DNA of 36,989 nucleotides from Scatosoma sp045124465 (GTDB lineage: Bacteria; Bacillota; Clostridia; Christensenellales; Borkfalkiaceae): positions 1 through 36,989 of the forward strand of contig JBGVLV010000042.1 in the NCBI GenBank assembly GCA_045124465.1, given 5' to 3'. Shown here piece by piece: positions 25,771 through 34,057 of this stretch. The position numbers were made by a program, and so were the translations under genes. Under the pieces are notes generated by a model. The model did not search any database, was not told where the DNA came from, and saw only the letters and a list, made by a program, of their open reading frames with translations. The first letter of the stretch is position 1; the number at the start of each line of letters is the position of its first letter.

Positions 25771-25911
25771 TCACTTTTATCCCGCGAGCAAAAACGTCTT
25801 TATTCCCCATTTTTACCCCACTTTTTGTAAATAGAACCGTTTTTCAATATTTTTGAAAATAAAAAAGATATTTTCCGTAGTTTTGATATGGACTTGAACC
25901 CCTGTGCGTTT

Positions 25912-26325
25912 TTACATCGTCTGCGTGACGGGGGCTTGCGATTCGTCCTCTGAAAGCGTTTCCGTTTCGTCCTGTTCCTGACTCTGTTCCTCAGTGAGCT
26001 TCTGTTCATAGGCTGCGAGAACTTTCTTGTTGAGTTCCTCTCTCGCTTCGTTCGTGATCGGATGGAAGTTCTCGCTATATTCCGTCTTTCCATCCTTTTG
26101 GTACATGGTCGCAGGCATCGATACGAAAAGCCCTTTTTCCGAGTCGACCACTCGGATTCCGTGTACCGCAAAGCATCCAGCGATGTTCGCACTCGCCACC
26201 GCTTTCGTTCTCGCGTTCTCATAATCAATGAGCTTGTCGATTCGCATGTCGATGGACGGGAGCTTGGGTTTCTTGGGTGCCGCCTGCTTTGAGGCGTTGG
26301 TTGTGGTTGCATTCTTTTTTGACAT
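25912..26325 (-). CDS. SpoVG-like protein, mobile-element type
   Basis: 137 aa. After a Lys/Ala/Thr-rich N terminus (1-22), residues 23-112 match the SpoVG fold: IDMRIDKLIDYENARTKAVASANIAG, FAVHGIRVVDSEKGLFVSMPAT and HPITNEAREELNKKVLAAYEQKL. The acidic Gln/Glu tail (113-137) is an extension. SpoVG proteins are small nucleic-acid-binding regulators. Versions with this DYE...TKA form are common on conjugative elements, often near the transfer genes. The ATG has a strong AGGAGG ribosome site. Codon choice looks more mixed than in neighbouring genes, which fits transfer. No other element genes remain nearby. Confidence 0.82.
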   Translation of the reverse strand: MSKKNATTTNASKQAAPKKPKLPSIDMRIDKLIDYENARTKAVASANIAGCFAVHGIRVVDSEKGLFVSMPATMYQKDGKTEYSENFHPITNEAREELNKKVLAAYEQKLTEEQSQEQDETETLSEDESQAPVTQTM

Positions 26326-26351
26326 AGTGTTTTCCTCCTGTTTTTATAATT

Positions 26352-26411
26352 TCATTGTGGGGCTGTTGTCGGTTGGCTCGTCATCGCCTTGATCTGCCAT
26401 ACTCTTTGCAT
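26352..26411 (-). CDS. 19-aa leader ORF upstream of the SpoVG-like gene
   Basis: ATG at 26411 with AAAGGAG 9 nt upstream encodes MQRVWQIKAMTSQPTTAPQ and stops at 26352. It lies in the leader between a good promoter and the SpoVG-like gene. It may be a leader peptide or the stub left by a deletion in a larger element gene. A second ORF in another frame (18 codons from 26397) has no comparable ribosome site. Confidence 0.4.
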   Translation of the reverse strand: MQRVWQIKAMTSQPTTAPQ

Positions 26412-26438
26412 ATAGAAAAACTCCTTTGTTTTTCTTAA

Positions 26439-26467
26439 ATTATAATACGCAAAAAGGATTTTGTCAT
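26439..26467 (-). promoter_or_regulatory. Promoter of the leader ORF and SpoVG-like gene
   Basis: ATGACA (26467-26462) and TATAAT (26444-26439), 17-nt spacing, minus strand. It is divergent from the AraC-family gene's promoter 60 bp away. Confidence 0.7.
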
Positions 26468-26525
26468 TAGAAAATCGTGAACAAATATTACGTTTTCGTA
26501 AATTTTTTCACGATATTTTATTTTC

Positions 26526-26554
26526 TTGACAAAGTTTTTTCTTCGTCGTATAAT
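26526..26554 (+). promoter_or_regulatory. Consensus promoter directly abutting the AraC-family start codon
   Basis: Perfect TTGACA (26526-26531) and TATAAT (26549-26554) with 17-nt spacing. Only 6 nt separate the -10 box from the ATG at 26561, so the transcript probably starts at or next to the A of ATG. Confidence 0.88.
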
Positions 26555-26560
26555 AAAATC

Positions 26561-27500
26561 ATGGAATTCAAATTAAAAACGGCGGAAAACGTTATCCTCG
26601 TGCCGAGGCTCGCCAACGTGCATTTTTTTCAATTTTCCAAAGGCTATGAAACGCAAAACGACAAGCATCCGTTCTGCGAGCTTCTCTTCGTGTGCAGCGG
26701 GGAGTTGGACGTGCTCTCCGACCGATACAGCGGCGTTCTCGGGAAAAACGAGTTGCTCATTCACGGGGCGAATTCTCCGCACTCCTTTTCTTGCCCCAAA
26801 AACGCGGAAACGGCGCTCATTATCATCGGATTCGAGTGTTTATCCGACAAACTTGCTTATTTCGCAAAAAAAGCCCGTTTCTTTAAGCGAAACGGAGGTA
26901 AAACAGCTTGCCGCGATCGTCAAGGAAGGCAGAAACGTGTTCGCGCCTCCGTATAACGTGCCCGTATATGATATGGTGAAGAAGAAACGCCAGCTCTTCG
27001 GCAGCGAGCAGATGCTGCGCTCCGCACTCGAAACCTTTCTCATCGGGCTGATCCGCAAATACGAGTTTTTCGAAAACGGCGACGCGAGCGAAGAAACGGA
27101 TATTACGATCAACGAAATCGTGGAATACGTGGAAAACAACTACGCCGAGCGGATCACGCTCGACGAGCTCGCCTTTCTGTTCCACACGAACCGCTCGACG
27201 CTCTGCAAGGAATTTCGACAGGCGACAGGTCAAACGCTGGGGCAATACGTTGCCGACAAAAAGCTTTCGGAGGCGAAACGGAAACTTTCGCAAAAGAAAA
27301 AGTCCGTCACACAGATCGCGGACGAACTTCATTTCGAAAGCGTGCCTTATTTTTGCGAATTTTTCAAAAAGCATACGGGGCTCACCCCCTCGGAATATCG
27401 GGAGCAACGGACGGGCTTTTCACTCAATCGGATTCGTCCTTATAATGCGCGACGACTTTTTCGTTTTCCTCGTCGTACGTGGCAAGCAGGATATTTTTGA
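26561..27500 (+). pseudogene. AraC-family transcriptional regulator with a 1-nt frameshift in an A7 tract
   Basis: The first frame from ATG 26561 encodes a cupin-like N-domain (HPFCELLFVCSGELDVL, ANSPHSF) up to LAYFAKK. It then leaves the family pattern and stops at 26956. The +1 frame continues with KPVSLSETEVKQLAAIVKEGRNVF, a linker, and a complete two-HTH AraC domain (ITLDELAFLFHTNRSTLCKEFRQATGQTLGQYV; SVTQIADELHFESVPYFCEFFKKHTGLTPSEYR). Removing one A from the A7 run at 26866-26872 joins the halves into about 312 aa, a normal size. The last 25 or so residues (from LNRIRP) are unlike AraC proteins and are read antisense to the end of the DUF421 gene. Could be a true mutation, a phase-variable tract, or a sequencing/assembly error. 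Confidence 0.85.
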
Positions 27501-28128
27501 GATCTCCCCGATCCTTGATCTTCAATTTTTTAAACAACCACGACTCGCTCTTTCCGAGCTCCGCCAAACCCGAGCCGGAAATCTCCCCATCGACCACGAG
27601 GGTATTCGTCAACGACGCCCGTTTGATCTTCCGTTTGTCCACGTCCTCGATCACGACGGGTTTTTGTCCGCCCTTCGGCAACACGGACAGTTTTCCGCTC
27701 GTTTCGAGCATGGCGTACGCCACGTCCTCGACGTCGAAATATCCCTTTTCGCGAAGCATCGATAAAAGATCGTTCACGTCGATCTTACTTTTGCGCAATC
27801 CTTCATAGACGAGCTTCCCCTCGTAAATAAGCGTTATGGGCTTTCCCTTGAATATCCTTTTCAAGAAGCTGTTTTTTCTGCCGAGCAGAGCGACCCCCAG
27901 CGCGAGCAGGAAATAGATTATCATCGCGATCATATAATAATAGAACGGGCGCTCCGTTCCCACCGCCCATTCCGCGGCGATCGAGCCGAGCGATATTCCC
28001 ACCGCGTAATCGATAAATTCCAGCTGCGCGATCTGCTTTTTGCCGAGTAGCTTGGAGATGATAAAAAGAAAGACGAACGACACGACGGAATTGATCAATA
28101 CCCAATAGATTTCTTTGATACCAAACAT
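27424..28128 (-). CDS. DUF421 (YetF/YcaP-like) membrane protein
   Basis: 234 aa from the ATG at 28128, which has GGAGG 5 nt upstream. A GTG four codons earlier would overlap that ribosome site and is not used. Three N-terminal membrane helices (within about 5-80) include LLGKKQIAQLEFIDYAVGISLGSIAAEW, typical of DUF421. The cytosolic part starts with KPITLIYEGKLVYEGLRKSKIDVNDLLSMLREKGYFDVEDVAYAMLETSGKLSVLPK. In Bacillus such proteins (YetF and relatives) have been linked to spore or envelope traits; the biochemical role is unknown. Its 3' end overlaps the convergent AraC-family frame by 77 bp. No clear promoter was seen in 28129-28209. Confidence 0.92.
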   Translation of the reverse strand: MFGIKEIYWVLINSVVSFVFLFIISKLLGKKQIAQLEFIDYAVGISLGSIAAEWAVGTERPFYYYMIAMIIYFLLALGVALLGRKNSFLKRIFKGKPITLIYEGKLVYEGLRKSKIDVNDLLSMLREKGYFDVEDVAYAMLETSGKLSVLPKGGQKPVVIEDVDKRKIKRASLTNTLVVDGEISGSGLAELGKSESWLFKKLKIKDRGDLKNILLATYDEENEKVVAHYKDESD

Positions 28129-28209
28129 ATTTTCCTCCACGTTCAGTATCGAGATTCGGGCGTTTTCTTATTCCAAAATCCCGTAAAAATCTTAAAAAAC
28201 CAAGCAAAA

Positions 28210-28238
28210 AGAGCAGGTCCGGAAAACGGATCTGCCCT
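28210..28238 (-). terminator. Terminator of the glycan-uptake operon
   Basis: AGGGCAGATCCG (28238-28227) pairs with CGGACCTGCTCT (28221-28210), with one A-C mismatch and one G-U pair, then TTTTTGCTTGGTTTTTT on the minus strand. Confidence 0.75.
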
Positions 28239-28276
28239 TTTGCTTCCTACTCGATTTATTCTTCTTTTTTTCCGTT

Positions 28277-29821
28277 TTACTCGTCCCAATACAACTGAAT
28301 GCCGTTCGTGCGCAAATGCTCTTGAAATTTCCGCAATTCGGTTTCGTTTTCCCGAATTTCACGGGGCGAAATTCGGTTGTCGAGGGAATATGCGGCAAGG
28401 AGCCCCGCCACCTCGCCGACATTCCATTCCACGGGATGCAAGCGATAACAACCGCCCGTCAAATGGGTCGTGCCGATATTTTTGCACGAGGGCAAAAGAT
28501 TCGTCAGCCGCACGGGGATCATCGCGCCGAGCGGGATCGTGAACCGTTCGCTCGGTTTATAGAAAAACGAATGGGTTTTCGTGGTGATATGCAAATCGAT
28601 CGAATAGCTCCCTACGCCCACGCTGTCGTAAAAACGAGGATTTCCGCCGAGTCCCACGTGGTTCTCCGTCACGGTGAACAGCGCCTTGATACGGCGGCTT
28701 TCCCGCACGTAATAGGTCTGCGTCGTGCCGTCCTTCGTCCCCACCGCTTCGCCGCAAGGTGCAAAAAACGGATATCCCTTTTTATCGCCGTTGGGCGCTT
28801 CCGTCTGCAACCAATAGAAGAAGGAAAGGGTGAATTGTCTCGCCTCCTCGCGGTTGTCCTCGGGATGCTCGCAATCGAACGTATTCCCCATAAAATAGTC
28901 GTTCTGCGGCCAGTTGAGCATCGTCACGTCGAACGGCACCGCACCGTCCTTGAAATGGCCCGCATTTACGATACGGCGATAGGTATATAACCCGAACAGT
29001 TTGTTGCCGTTTCCGTCCGTTTCGCCGTTGTACATTCCGAACAGCTTGGCTTTTCCCGTCGAAGAGTCGGGGCCGTACATACTGAATACGGGATATTTGT
29101 CATACGGCGTCATAAGTTTTTTGAATCGCTCGTATTCGGCGGGTTTTTCGATGACGTAATCGCCCGTAAGACGATTTTCAAACGCCATCGACCACGTAAC
29201 GGGCTGTCTGTCCTCCGGCATATAACGATCAATCGCGGAAGGCTCGCCCGTCATTTCCCGACTTTCCGCGCCCGTGACGTATTCGCAACCGCTCTTTTCG
29301 ATCAAGTCGCCCTCGTCCGTCGCGTCGAGATAATATTTCGCCGTTACTTCCATGCGTTCCCCGCCCTTTTTCAGCGCGAGCTTCCGAATTTCCGTGCCGC
29401 TTACGGGCGCGCTTTCGAGCGCATAGCCGTAATAGACCGTCAAAAGCCCGCTTTTTTCAAACGGTTCGAGCATTTCCGTAAGGTATTGCAACGCCTGACG
29501 GGGCGGATGCGAAAGCCGACTCACCGACGACCCGCCGGGACAGAAAAACGCTTTCGTTTTGAGTTCGTCGATGATAAACGGATGCTTGCGGTAATATTCC
29601 CGCACCCGATTTCTGTACGCGCGATAGGTCGCGGTACAGCCCGTTTCTTCGATCCATTTGTGTTCGTCCGGCGGAACCGCCTGCGAGGTAAGTTGTCCTC
29701 CGATCCATTCCGTTTCCGAAAAGAGAGCCGTCTTTTTCCCCGATTTCGCCGCCGAATACGCGGCAAGCACGCCGCCGAGGCTGCCGCCGAAAATCGCTAT
29801 ATCTACCGTAACGTTTTGCAT
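28277..29821 (-). CDS. FAD-dependent oxidoreductase (FAD_oxidored family)
   Basis: 514 aa. N-terminal dinucleotide-binding motif VDIAIFGGSLGGVLAAYSAAKSG (6-28), then ALFSETEWIGGQLTSQAVPPDE and HPPRQALQYLTEML, typical of the large uncharacterised flavoproteins often found in carbohydrate-use loci. YYLDATDEGDLIEKSG supplies the second FAD contact, and GTTHLTGGCYRLHPVEWNVGEVAGLLAAY the C-terminal one. No signal peptide, so cytosolic. It abuts the ROK gene (ATG directly after its stop, GAGG 7 nt upstream) and is the last gene of the operon. It may oxidise an imported sugar derivative; substrate unknown. Confidence 0.88.
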   Translation of the reverse strand: MQNVTVDIAIFGGSLGGVLAAYSAAKSGKKTALFSETEWIGGQLTSQAVPPDEHKWIEETGCTATYRAYRNRVREYYRKHPFIIDELKTKAFFCPGGSSVSRLSHPPRQALQYLTEMLEPFEKSGLLTVYYGYALESAPVSGTEIRKLALKKGGERMEVTAKYYLDATDEGDLIEKSGCEYVTGAESREMTGEPSAIDRYMPEDRQPVTWSMAFENRLTGDYVIEKPAEYERFKKLMTPYDKYPVFSMYGPDSSTGKAKLFGMYNGETDGNGNKLFGLYTYRRIVNAGHFKDGAVPFDVTMLNWPQNDYFMGNTFDCEHPEDNREEARQFTLSFFYWLQTEAPNGDKKGYPFFAPCGEAVGTKDGTTQTYYVRESRRIKALFTVTENHVGLGGNPRFYDSVGVGSYSIDLHITTKTHSFFYKPSERFTIPLGAMIPVRLTNLLPSCKNIGTTHLTGGCYRLHPVEWNVGEVAGLLAAYSLDNRISPREIRENETELRKFQEHLRTNGIQLYWDE

Positions 29822-30670
29822 TTATAAACCTCGTCCGAAATAATCCGCGCCGAGCAAGCCCGCGGCATTCCCCGCTTTCGCTCTGCGCACGTCGTAACCC
29901 AAACCGTCCGCAAATTCGTCGAACGTGTCGCCCATACCGTCCACGACTCCGCCGCCGAGAATACAGATATCGAAAGGGCTCGTCTTTTCGATCGCTTTCA
30001 GCGTTTTTATAAGATAGCCTTTGAGCCGATCGAACAACGCCTGCGCGCGCTCGTCTCCCGCGGCTTTCAGCACAAAGATCCGATCCTTGCCGATTCCCTC
30101 TTCCGCCGCGAACCGATTGATCGCGCGGCCCGAAAGATACTGCTCCGCACAGCCGCGCTTGCCGCAATTACAAGGCAGACCGTTCTCCTCGATACAATAG
30201 TGTCCGAAGTGTGCGTGATCGTTGCTTTCGTCCGCTTTGATCTTCCCGTTTACGGCGTACGCGCCGCCTACCCCGGAGCCGAACGTGAGCATGGCCATTC
30301 TCTTCGTACGGTATTCGCTGTCCAATGCGATCTCCCCAAGCAACGCCGCCAAACCGTCGTTGATCGCGACGGAGGGCAGGTTGTAGGTGTCCCGTACCCA
30401 GCCGCAAATATCGAAACCCGTATATCCGGGCAGATTTTCGGTTGCGAAAATCACCTTGCCCGTCTTTTCGTCGATTTTGCCCGCCGACGAGATACAAATC
30501 GCGCGGACGCCCTCACACAGAAAAGTATCGATCGCGGCTTTGAGCGAAACCACGATCCCCTCTAATCCGTGCGCGGTATCGGTCGGCGTGGAGGCGGTCT
30601 TTAACAAAGTGCCGCCCCACAACAAACCGCTTTTTACGTTCGTTGCGCCCAAATCCACGCAAATTCTCAT
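29822..30670 (-). CDS. ROK-family sugar kinase
   Basis: 282 aa. ATP motif DLGATNVKSGLL (6-17), catalytic Asp105 in AINDGLAALLGE, second ATP-site loop FGSGVGGAY (130-138) and the zinc motif C167xCGxxGCxE (to 176). Only one N-terminal domain boundary and no HTH, so a kinase rather than a NagC/XylR-type repressor. The usual ExGH of sugar-binding ROK kinases reads HFGH (154-157), so the Glu that holds the sugar is His, which may mean a different substrate. AGAGG lies 5 nt before the ATG. It starts 11 nt after the second permease and likely phosphorylates the imported sugar. Confidence 0.9.
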   Translation of the reverse strand: MRICVDLGATNVKSGLLWGGTLLKTASTPTDTAHGLEGIVVSLKAAIDTFLCEGVRAICISSAGKIDEKTGKVIFATENLPGYTGFDICGWVRDTYNLPSVAINDGLAALLGEIALDSEYRTKRMAMLTFGSGVGGAYAVNGKIKADESNDHAHFGHYCIEENGLPCNCGKRGCAEQYLSGRAINRFAAEEGIGKDRIFVLKAAGDERAQALFDRLKGYLIKTLKAIEKTSPFDICILGGGVVDGMGDTFDEFADGLGYDVRRAKAGNAAGLLGADYFGRGL

Positions 30671-30681
30671 AAAAACCTCTC

Positions 30682-31554
30682 TTAACCTTTAACGCTTCCG
30701 ACCGTCAATCCGCCGACGAAGAATTTCAGTACGAACGGATAGATGCAGACGATGGGCAACATACTCAGCACGATCATCGCCGCGTCGATGTACTCCTTCT
30801 GCATAAGCAGTTTCTGATCCCCGAACACGTCCGGAACCGTGTTGATACGGTTCAGAATGTACATCGCGAGCGGATAATATTGCTCCGCATTGATGAGATA
30901 GATCAAAGAGGTGAAATAGTTATTCCAATACGTGACCGCCGTAAAGAGCGTGACGGAGGCGATGGAAGGAACGCAGATCGGCAATAAGATCTGCACCAAA
31001 ATGACGACGTTGCCCGCGCCGTCGATACGCGCCGATTCCTCGATTTCCGCAGGGATCCCTTCCAGATTGTTCTTCAACAGAATGAGATTATATACCTGCA
31101 CGAGCGTGGGAAGGATCAATGCGGCGGGCATGTTGAGAAGGTTCAACGTTTTCATAACGAAGAAGCTGGGAACCATACCGCCGGAAAAGAGCATGACAAT
31201 CATAAAGAACATCATGAATCCCTTACGGAAGGGAAGGTCCTTTTTGCTCAACGGATACGCCGCCATGAACATAAAGCTCACGGAAAGCATCGTACCTACC
31301 ACCGTCACGAGCACGGACATACCGAACGCACGGTAAAAGGAGCTCATACCGAGAACCTGCCCGATATTGTACCAAGTGAAACCAATCGGAAGGAAGGTGA
31401 CCGCCTTTCCGTAGGTAGAAAACATTTTCGCCACGACGTTCAAAATGGGGAACAAGCAGGTGAGCGCGATGATTGCCAACGCCACGTGAACGAAAATATT
31501 CCAGATCGGAGCTTCGTTTTCGATGGTTTTTTTGAAAGGATTTTTCGTAGCCAT
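30682..31554 (-). CDS. ABC transporter permease, YtcP/LplC-like
   Basis: 290 aa from the ATG at 31554, which overlaps the stop of the preceding permease by one base (TAATG) and has GGAGGG upstream. An earlier TTG (31560) is less likely. Six membrane segments, FLPIGFTWYNIGQVL typical of carbohydrate uptake permeases of this branch, and the cytosolic EAA loop EIEESARIDGAGNVVILVQILLPICVPSIA that docks on the ATPase. It ends with FVGGLTVGSVKG, typical of the LplC/YtcP group. Pairs with the neighbouring permease. No ATPase gene is in the window, as is common for these importers, which share an MsmK-like ATPase. Confidence 0.95.
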   Translation of the reverse strand: MATKNPFKKTIENEAPIWNIFVHVALAIIALTCLFPILNVVAKMFSTYGKAVTFLPIGFTWYNIGQVLGMSSFYRAFGMSVLVTVVGTMLSVSFMFMAAYPLSKKDLPFRKGFMMFFMIVMLFSGGMVPSFFVMKTLNLLNMPAALILPTLVQVYNLILLKNNLEGIPAEIEESARIDGAGNVVILVQILLPICVPSIASVTLFTAVTYWNNYFTSLIYLINAEQYYPLAMYILNRINTVPDVFGDQKLLMQKEYIDAAMIVLSMLPIVCIYPFVLKFFVGGLTVGSVKG

Positions 31555-32474
31555 TACCAAATACCCTCCCCTGCGATCTTTTTGGAAATATAGTTCGACG
31601 ATACGATCATGATCAGGGAAATGACGCCGTTAAACAGCCCCACTGCCGTGGAAAGTCCGTACTGACTGCCGCCTTCCGCTCCGAGCGAGATACGGTAGAT
31701 ATACGTTCCGATGATCTCCCCCGTTTCTCTCGTGTTCGCCGATATCATCGTATAGACTTGATCGAAACCCGCCTCCATCAAGTAACCGAGACGGATAATG
31801 AGCATCGTGATGATCGTAGGCATAATCATCGGGATCGTGATCGAGAACATTTGACGGGCCTTCGAGGCGCCGTCCATTTTCGCCGCTTCGTACAAACAAC
31901 TGTCGATCGCAAGGATCGCCGCCACATATACGATCGAGCTGTACCCGATCTCCTTCCAACCGCTGAGCGCCACGACCAACCAAGGGAATATCTTCGCTTC
32001 CCCGAACCAATACACGTCGATATGCAACAGCGTATTGATCGGTCCGTCCGTCGCAAGCAAATTCTTGAAAATACCCGTAATGACTACCCACGACAGGAAG
32101 TGCGGCAAAAAGACCATACTCTGTACGAACGTAGAGAAGCCCTTGGTTTTCACGTCCGCAATCAATACGGCGAGAAATACGGGGATCGGGAACAGGATCA
32201 CGATCTTCAACACGCTGATGAACAACGTGTTTCCGATATATTTGCCGATATCGGCGTCGGAGAAGATCGTAGCGAAATGATCGAACGTCCATTCCGCGTG
32301 CATAAACGCTTCCACGGGATTAGAATATTTGATAAAGTTAAGGTTATCCTTGAACGCGATCAACAACCCCACCATTGGCAGATAAGAAAATACCAAGGCG
32401 AGCAGAACCGCAGGGATCAAAAACGGGTACAGCGTTTTATACCGTTTCAATAACGTTTTTTCGTGCTGTTTCAT
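31554..32474 (-). CDS. ABC transporter permease, LplB-like
   Basis: 306 aa. N-terminal YKTLYPFLIPAVLLALVFSYLPMVGLLIAF, FDHFATIFSDADIGKYIGNTLFISV, SMVFLPHFLSWVVITGIFKNLL, and the EAA loop YEAAKMDGASKARQMFSITIPMIMP place it in the LplB family of polysaccharide/oligosaccharide permeases. Six membrane helices. It follows the binding-protein gene by 20 nt with GGAG 7 nt before the ATG. Together with the next gene it forms the membrane channel. Confidence 0.95.
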   Translation of the reverse strand: MKQHEKTLLKRYKTLYPFLIPAVLLALVFSYLPMVGLLIAFKDNLNFIKYSNPVEAFMHAEWTFDHFATIFSDADIGKYIGNTLFISVLKIVILFPIPVFLAVLIADVKTKGFSTFVQSMVFLPHFLSWVVITGIFKNLLATDGPINTLLHIDVYWFGEAKIFPWLVVALSGWKEIGYSSIVYVAAILAIDSCLYEAAKMDGASKARQMFSITIPMIMPTIITMLIIRLGYLMEAGFDQVYTMISANTRETGEIIGTYIYRISLGAEGGSQYGLSTAVGLFNGVISLIMIVSSNYISKKIAGEGIW

Positions 32475-32494
32475 GAGATCACTCCTCCGAACGT

Positions 32495-34057
32495 TTATTT
32501 ATTCAGATACCAACCGCTGATCGCATTCGTTGCCTGCGTACCGCCGTCGCTGAGGAATTTGTTCAAATACGTACTGTACGAACCCGTACCGTTTTTGAGC
32601 ATAATAAAGAACTGCTCCTGCGCGTACGTTTCGATATTCGCACGGACGGTGGAATATGCGCTGAGCGGAGGCAATGCGTCCGCAATGTTATAAACGCCCA
32701 CTTCGTTCGCATCCGTCATCAATTCCTCCCATGCGCGATACATTTCGGGGATCTTGCGCACGCGGGCAAGCCAATATTTCGTATAAACGAGTTCGTTGCT
32801 TCCCGTCAGATAGTAGCTCGCGTCGTTCTTTTCGTCGAATTTCTCCGTAAGAGGTCTGTATCCTTCGCGTTCGCTGTACGACCAATGCACGCCCTCTTCC
32901 CCGATCACGATTTCACGGAAAATGTGATTATCGTCCGTATCCGTCACCTTCGAGTTCATCCAATCGATCGCATATCCCGCGTTCTCCGCCATATAGAACG
33001 GGATCGCCGTGATATAGGTGTAACCGCTCGTACGATATACTTTACCGTCCTCGTCCAAGGAGCGCAAGTACAACAATTTGTCGGCTACGCCGTCCTCCGC
33101 CTTCGATTGCGCTTCGGTGATGATCTTGTTCGAAACCATCGTTTCCACGACCGAACCGACGCTCCAAAGCGAGGTCGCCAACGCGCCCGCCTTGCCCGAA
33201 CCGAATTCGAGAATCGATTTCGCGCTGTCCTTATCCTGTACGTCCGAAGCGATCAAACCTTCTTTGTACAGATCGGACATATAGTCGACGTAATCCTTGT
33301 ACTGGGGAGCCTGCATATAGAAACGGACTTCCGTTTTTCCGTCGATCTCGTATTCTTGCCATTCGCTGTAAATACCGAACGCCGCCGAAATGGGATAGAT
33401 CAGAGTCTGGTTGCAATCGAAGGTCAACGGCGTAACGTTATACTCCGATTTGATCGCCTGCAAAAGCGTTTTGAACTCCGTTGTGTTCGTAGGGATCGCG
33501 AAATCGATCGCTTCCTTATCGAGCAGCTCGTTGATCCAATCCTGACGGAGCAGAATGGGATTTTCGATGTTGTCGGAGGACGCTTTTTCGGGAATACCGT
33601 AAATTTTACCGTCAACCGTTACCACGTCCCAAGATTCCTTGCTGATAACCTGTTTGAGCACGGGTCCGTACGCGTCCAGAACGTCGTCCAAAGGCAACAA
33701 GACGTCCTGCGCGACCAGATCGGCGAACTGCGCGGAGGTCAGCTTCATCGCGTGATATTTTTCTCTGTTGATCATTTGCAGATTCAACTGCGTAGATGCG
33801 TTCGAAGCGGGCAACTGGGAATACGTTACGTGATACCCCGTCAGCTCCTCGATCACTTGCGCGTTACTGTCCGAATTCACGACGGAAATATCGTATCCCG
33901 AGTTGGGCATAAGCACGCTCAAATTGATCTTTTGACTGAGATCGATGTCGTAATTGACCTCATAAGATTCCGAACCGCCGCAAGAGGCAAAGGAAGCAAG
34001 CACCAACGCCCCTGCCATTGCTCCGCAAAAAATTTTCTTCATCGTTTTCATAATCAT
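32495..34057 (-). CDS. Extracellular solute-binding lipoprotein of an LplA-type sugar ABC transporter
   Basis: 520 aa. The N terminus MKKIFCGAMAGALVLASFASCGGSE is a lipoprotein signal with the acylated Cys in FASC; Phe at -3 is not the favoured residue. The mature part fits the large LplA/YtcQ-like binding proteins (LSVLMPNSGYDISV; TGYHVTYSQLP; LLPLDDVLDAYGPVLK; VVTVDGKIYGIPE; LLRQDWINELL). These proteins bind oligosaccharides outside the membrane. Its ATG overlaps the stop of the phosphodiester glycosidase gene by 4 bp (ATGA), so the two are translationally coupled. Confidence 0.92.
   Translation of the reverse strand: MIMKTMKKIFCGAMAGALVLASFASCGGSESYEVNYDIDLSQKINLSVLMPNSGYDISVVNSDSNAQVIEELTGYHVTYSQLPASNASTQLNLQMINREKYHAMKLTSAQFADLVAQDVLLPLDDVLDAYGPVLKQVISKESWDVVTVDGKIYGIPEKASSDNIENPILLRQDWINELLDKEAIDFAIPTNTTEFKTLLQAIKSEYNVTPLTFDCNQTLIYPISAAFGIYSEWQEYEIDGKTEVRFYMQAPQYKDYVDYMSDLYKEGLIASDVQDKDSAKSILEFGSGKAGALATSLWSVGSVVETMVSNKIITEAQSKAEDGVADKLLYLRSLDEDGKVYRTSGYTYITAIPFYMAENAGYAIDWMNSKVTDTDDNHIFREIVIGEEGVHWSYSEREGYRPLTEKFDEKNDASYYLTGSNELVYTKYWLARVRKIPEMYRAWEELMTDANEVGVYNIADALPPLSAYSTVRANIETYAQEQFFIMLKNGTGSYSTYLNKFLSDGGTQATNAISGWYLNK

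Noticed and set aside
25526..25810. 94-codon minus-strand frame over the glycohydrolase remnant
   Set aside because: The recognisable ADP-ribosylglycohydrolase text is in a different frame; this frame has no family match.
25880..25912. Segment resembling a tRNA T-arm (GGGGTTCAAGTCC on the minus strand)
   Set aside because: Only two T-stem pairs form and no other tRNA arms are present. At most a leftover of an integration site, which I cannot support.
26477..26560. Upstream in-frame ATG for the AraC-family gene
   Set aside because: It would place the perfect promoter inside the coding region and adds a non-conserved hydrophobic stretch; the ATG at 26561 matches the family start.
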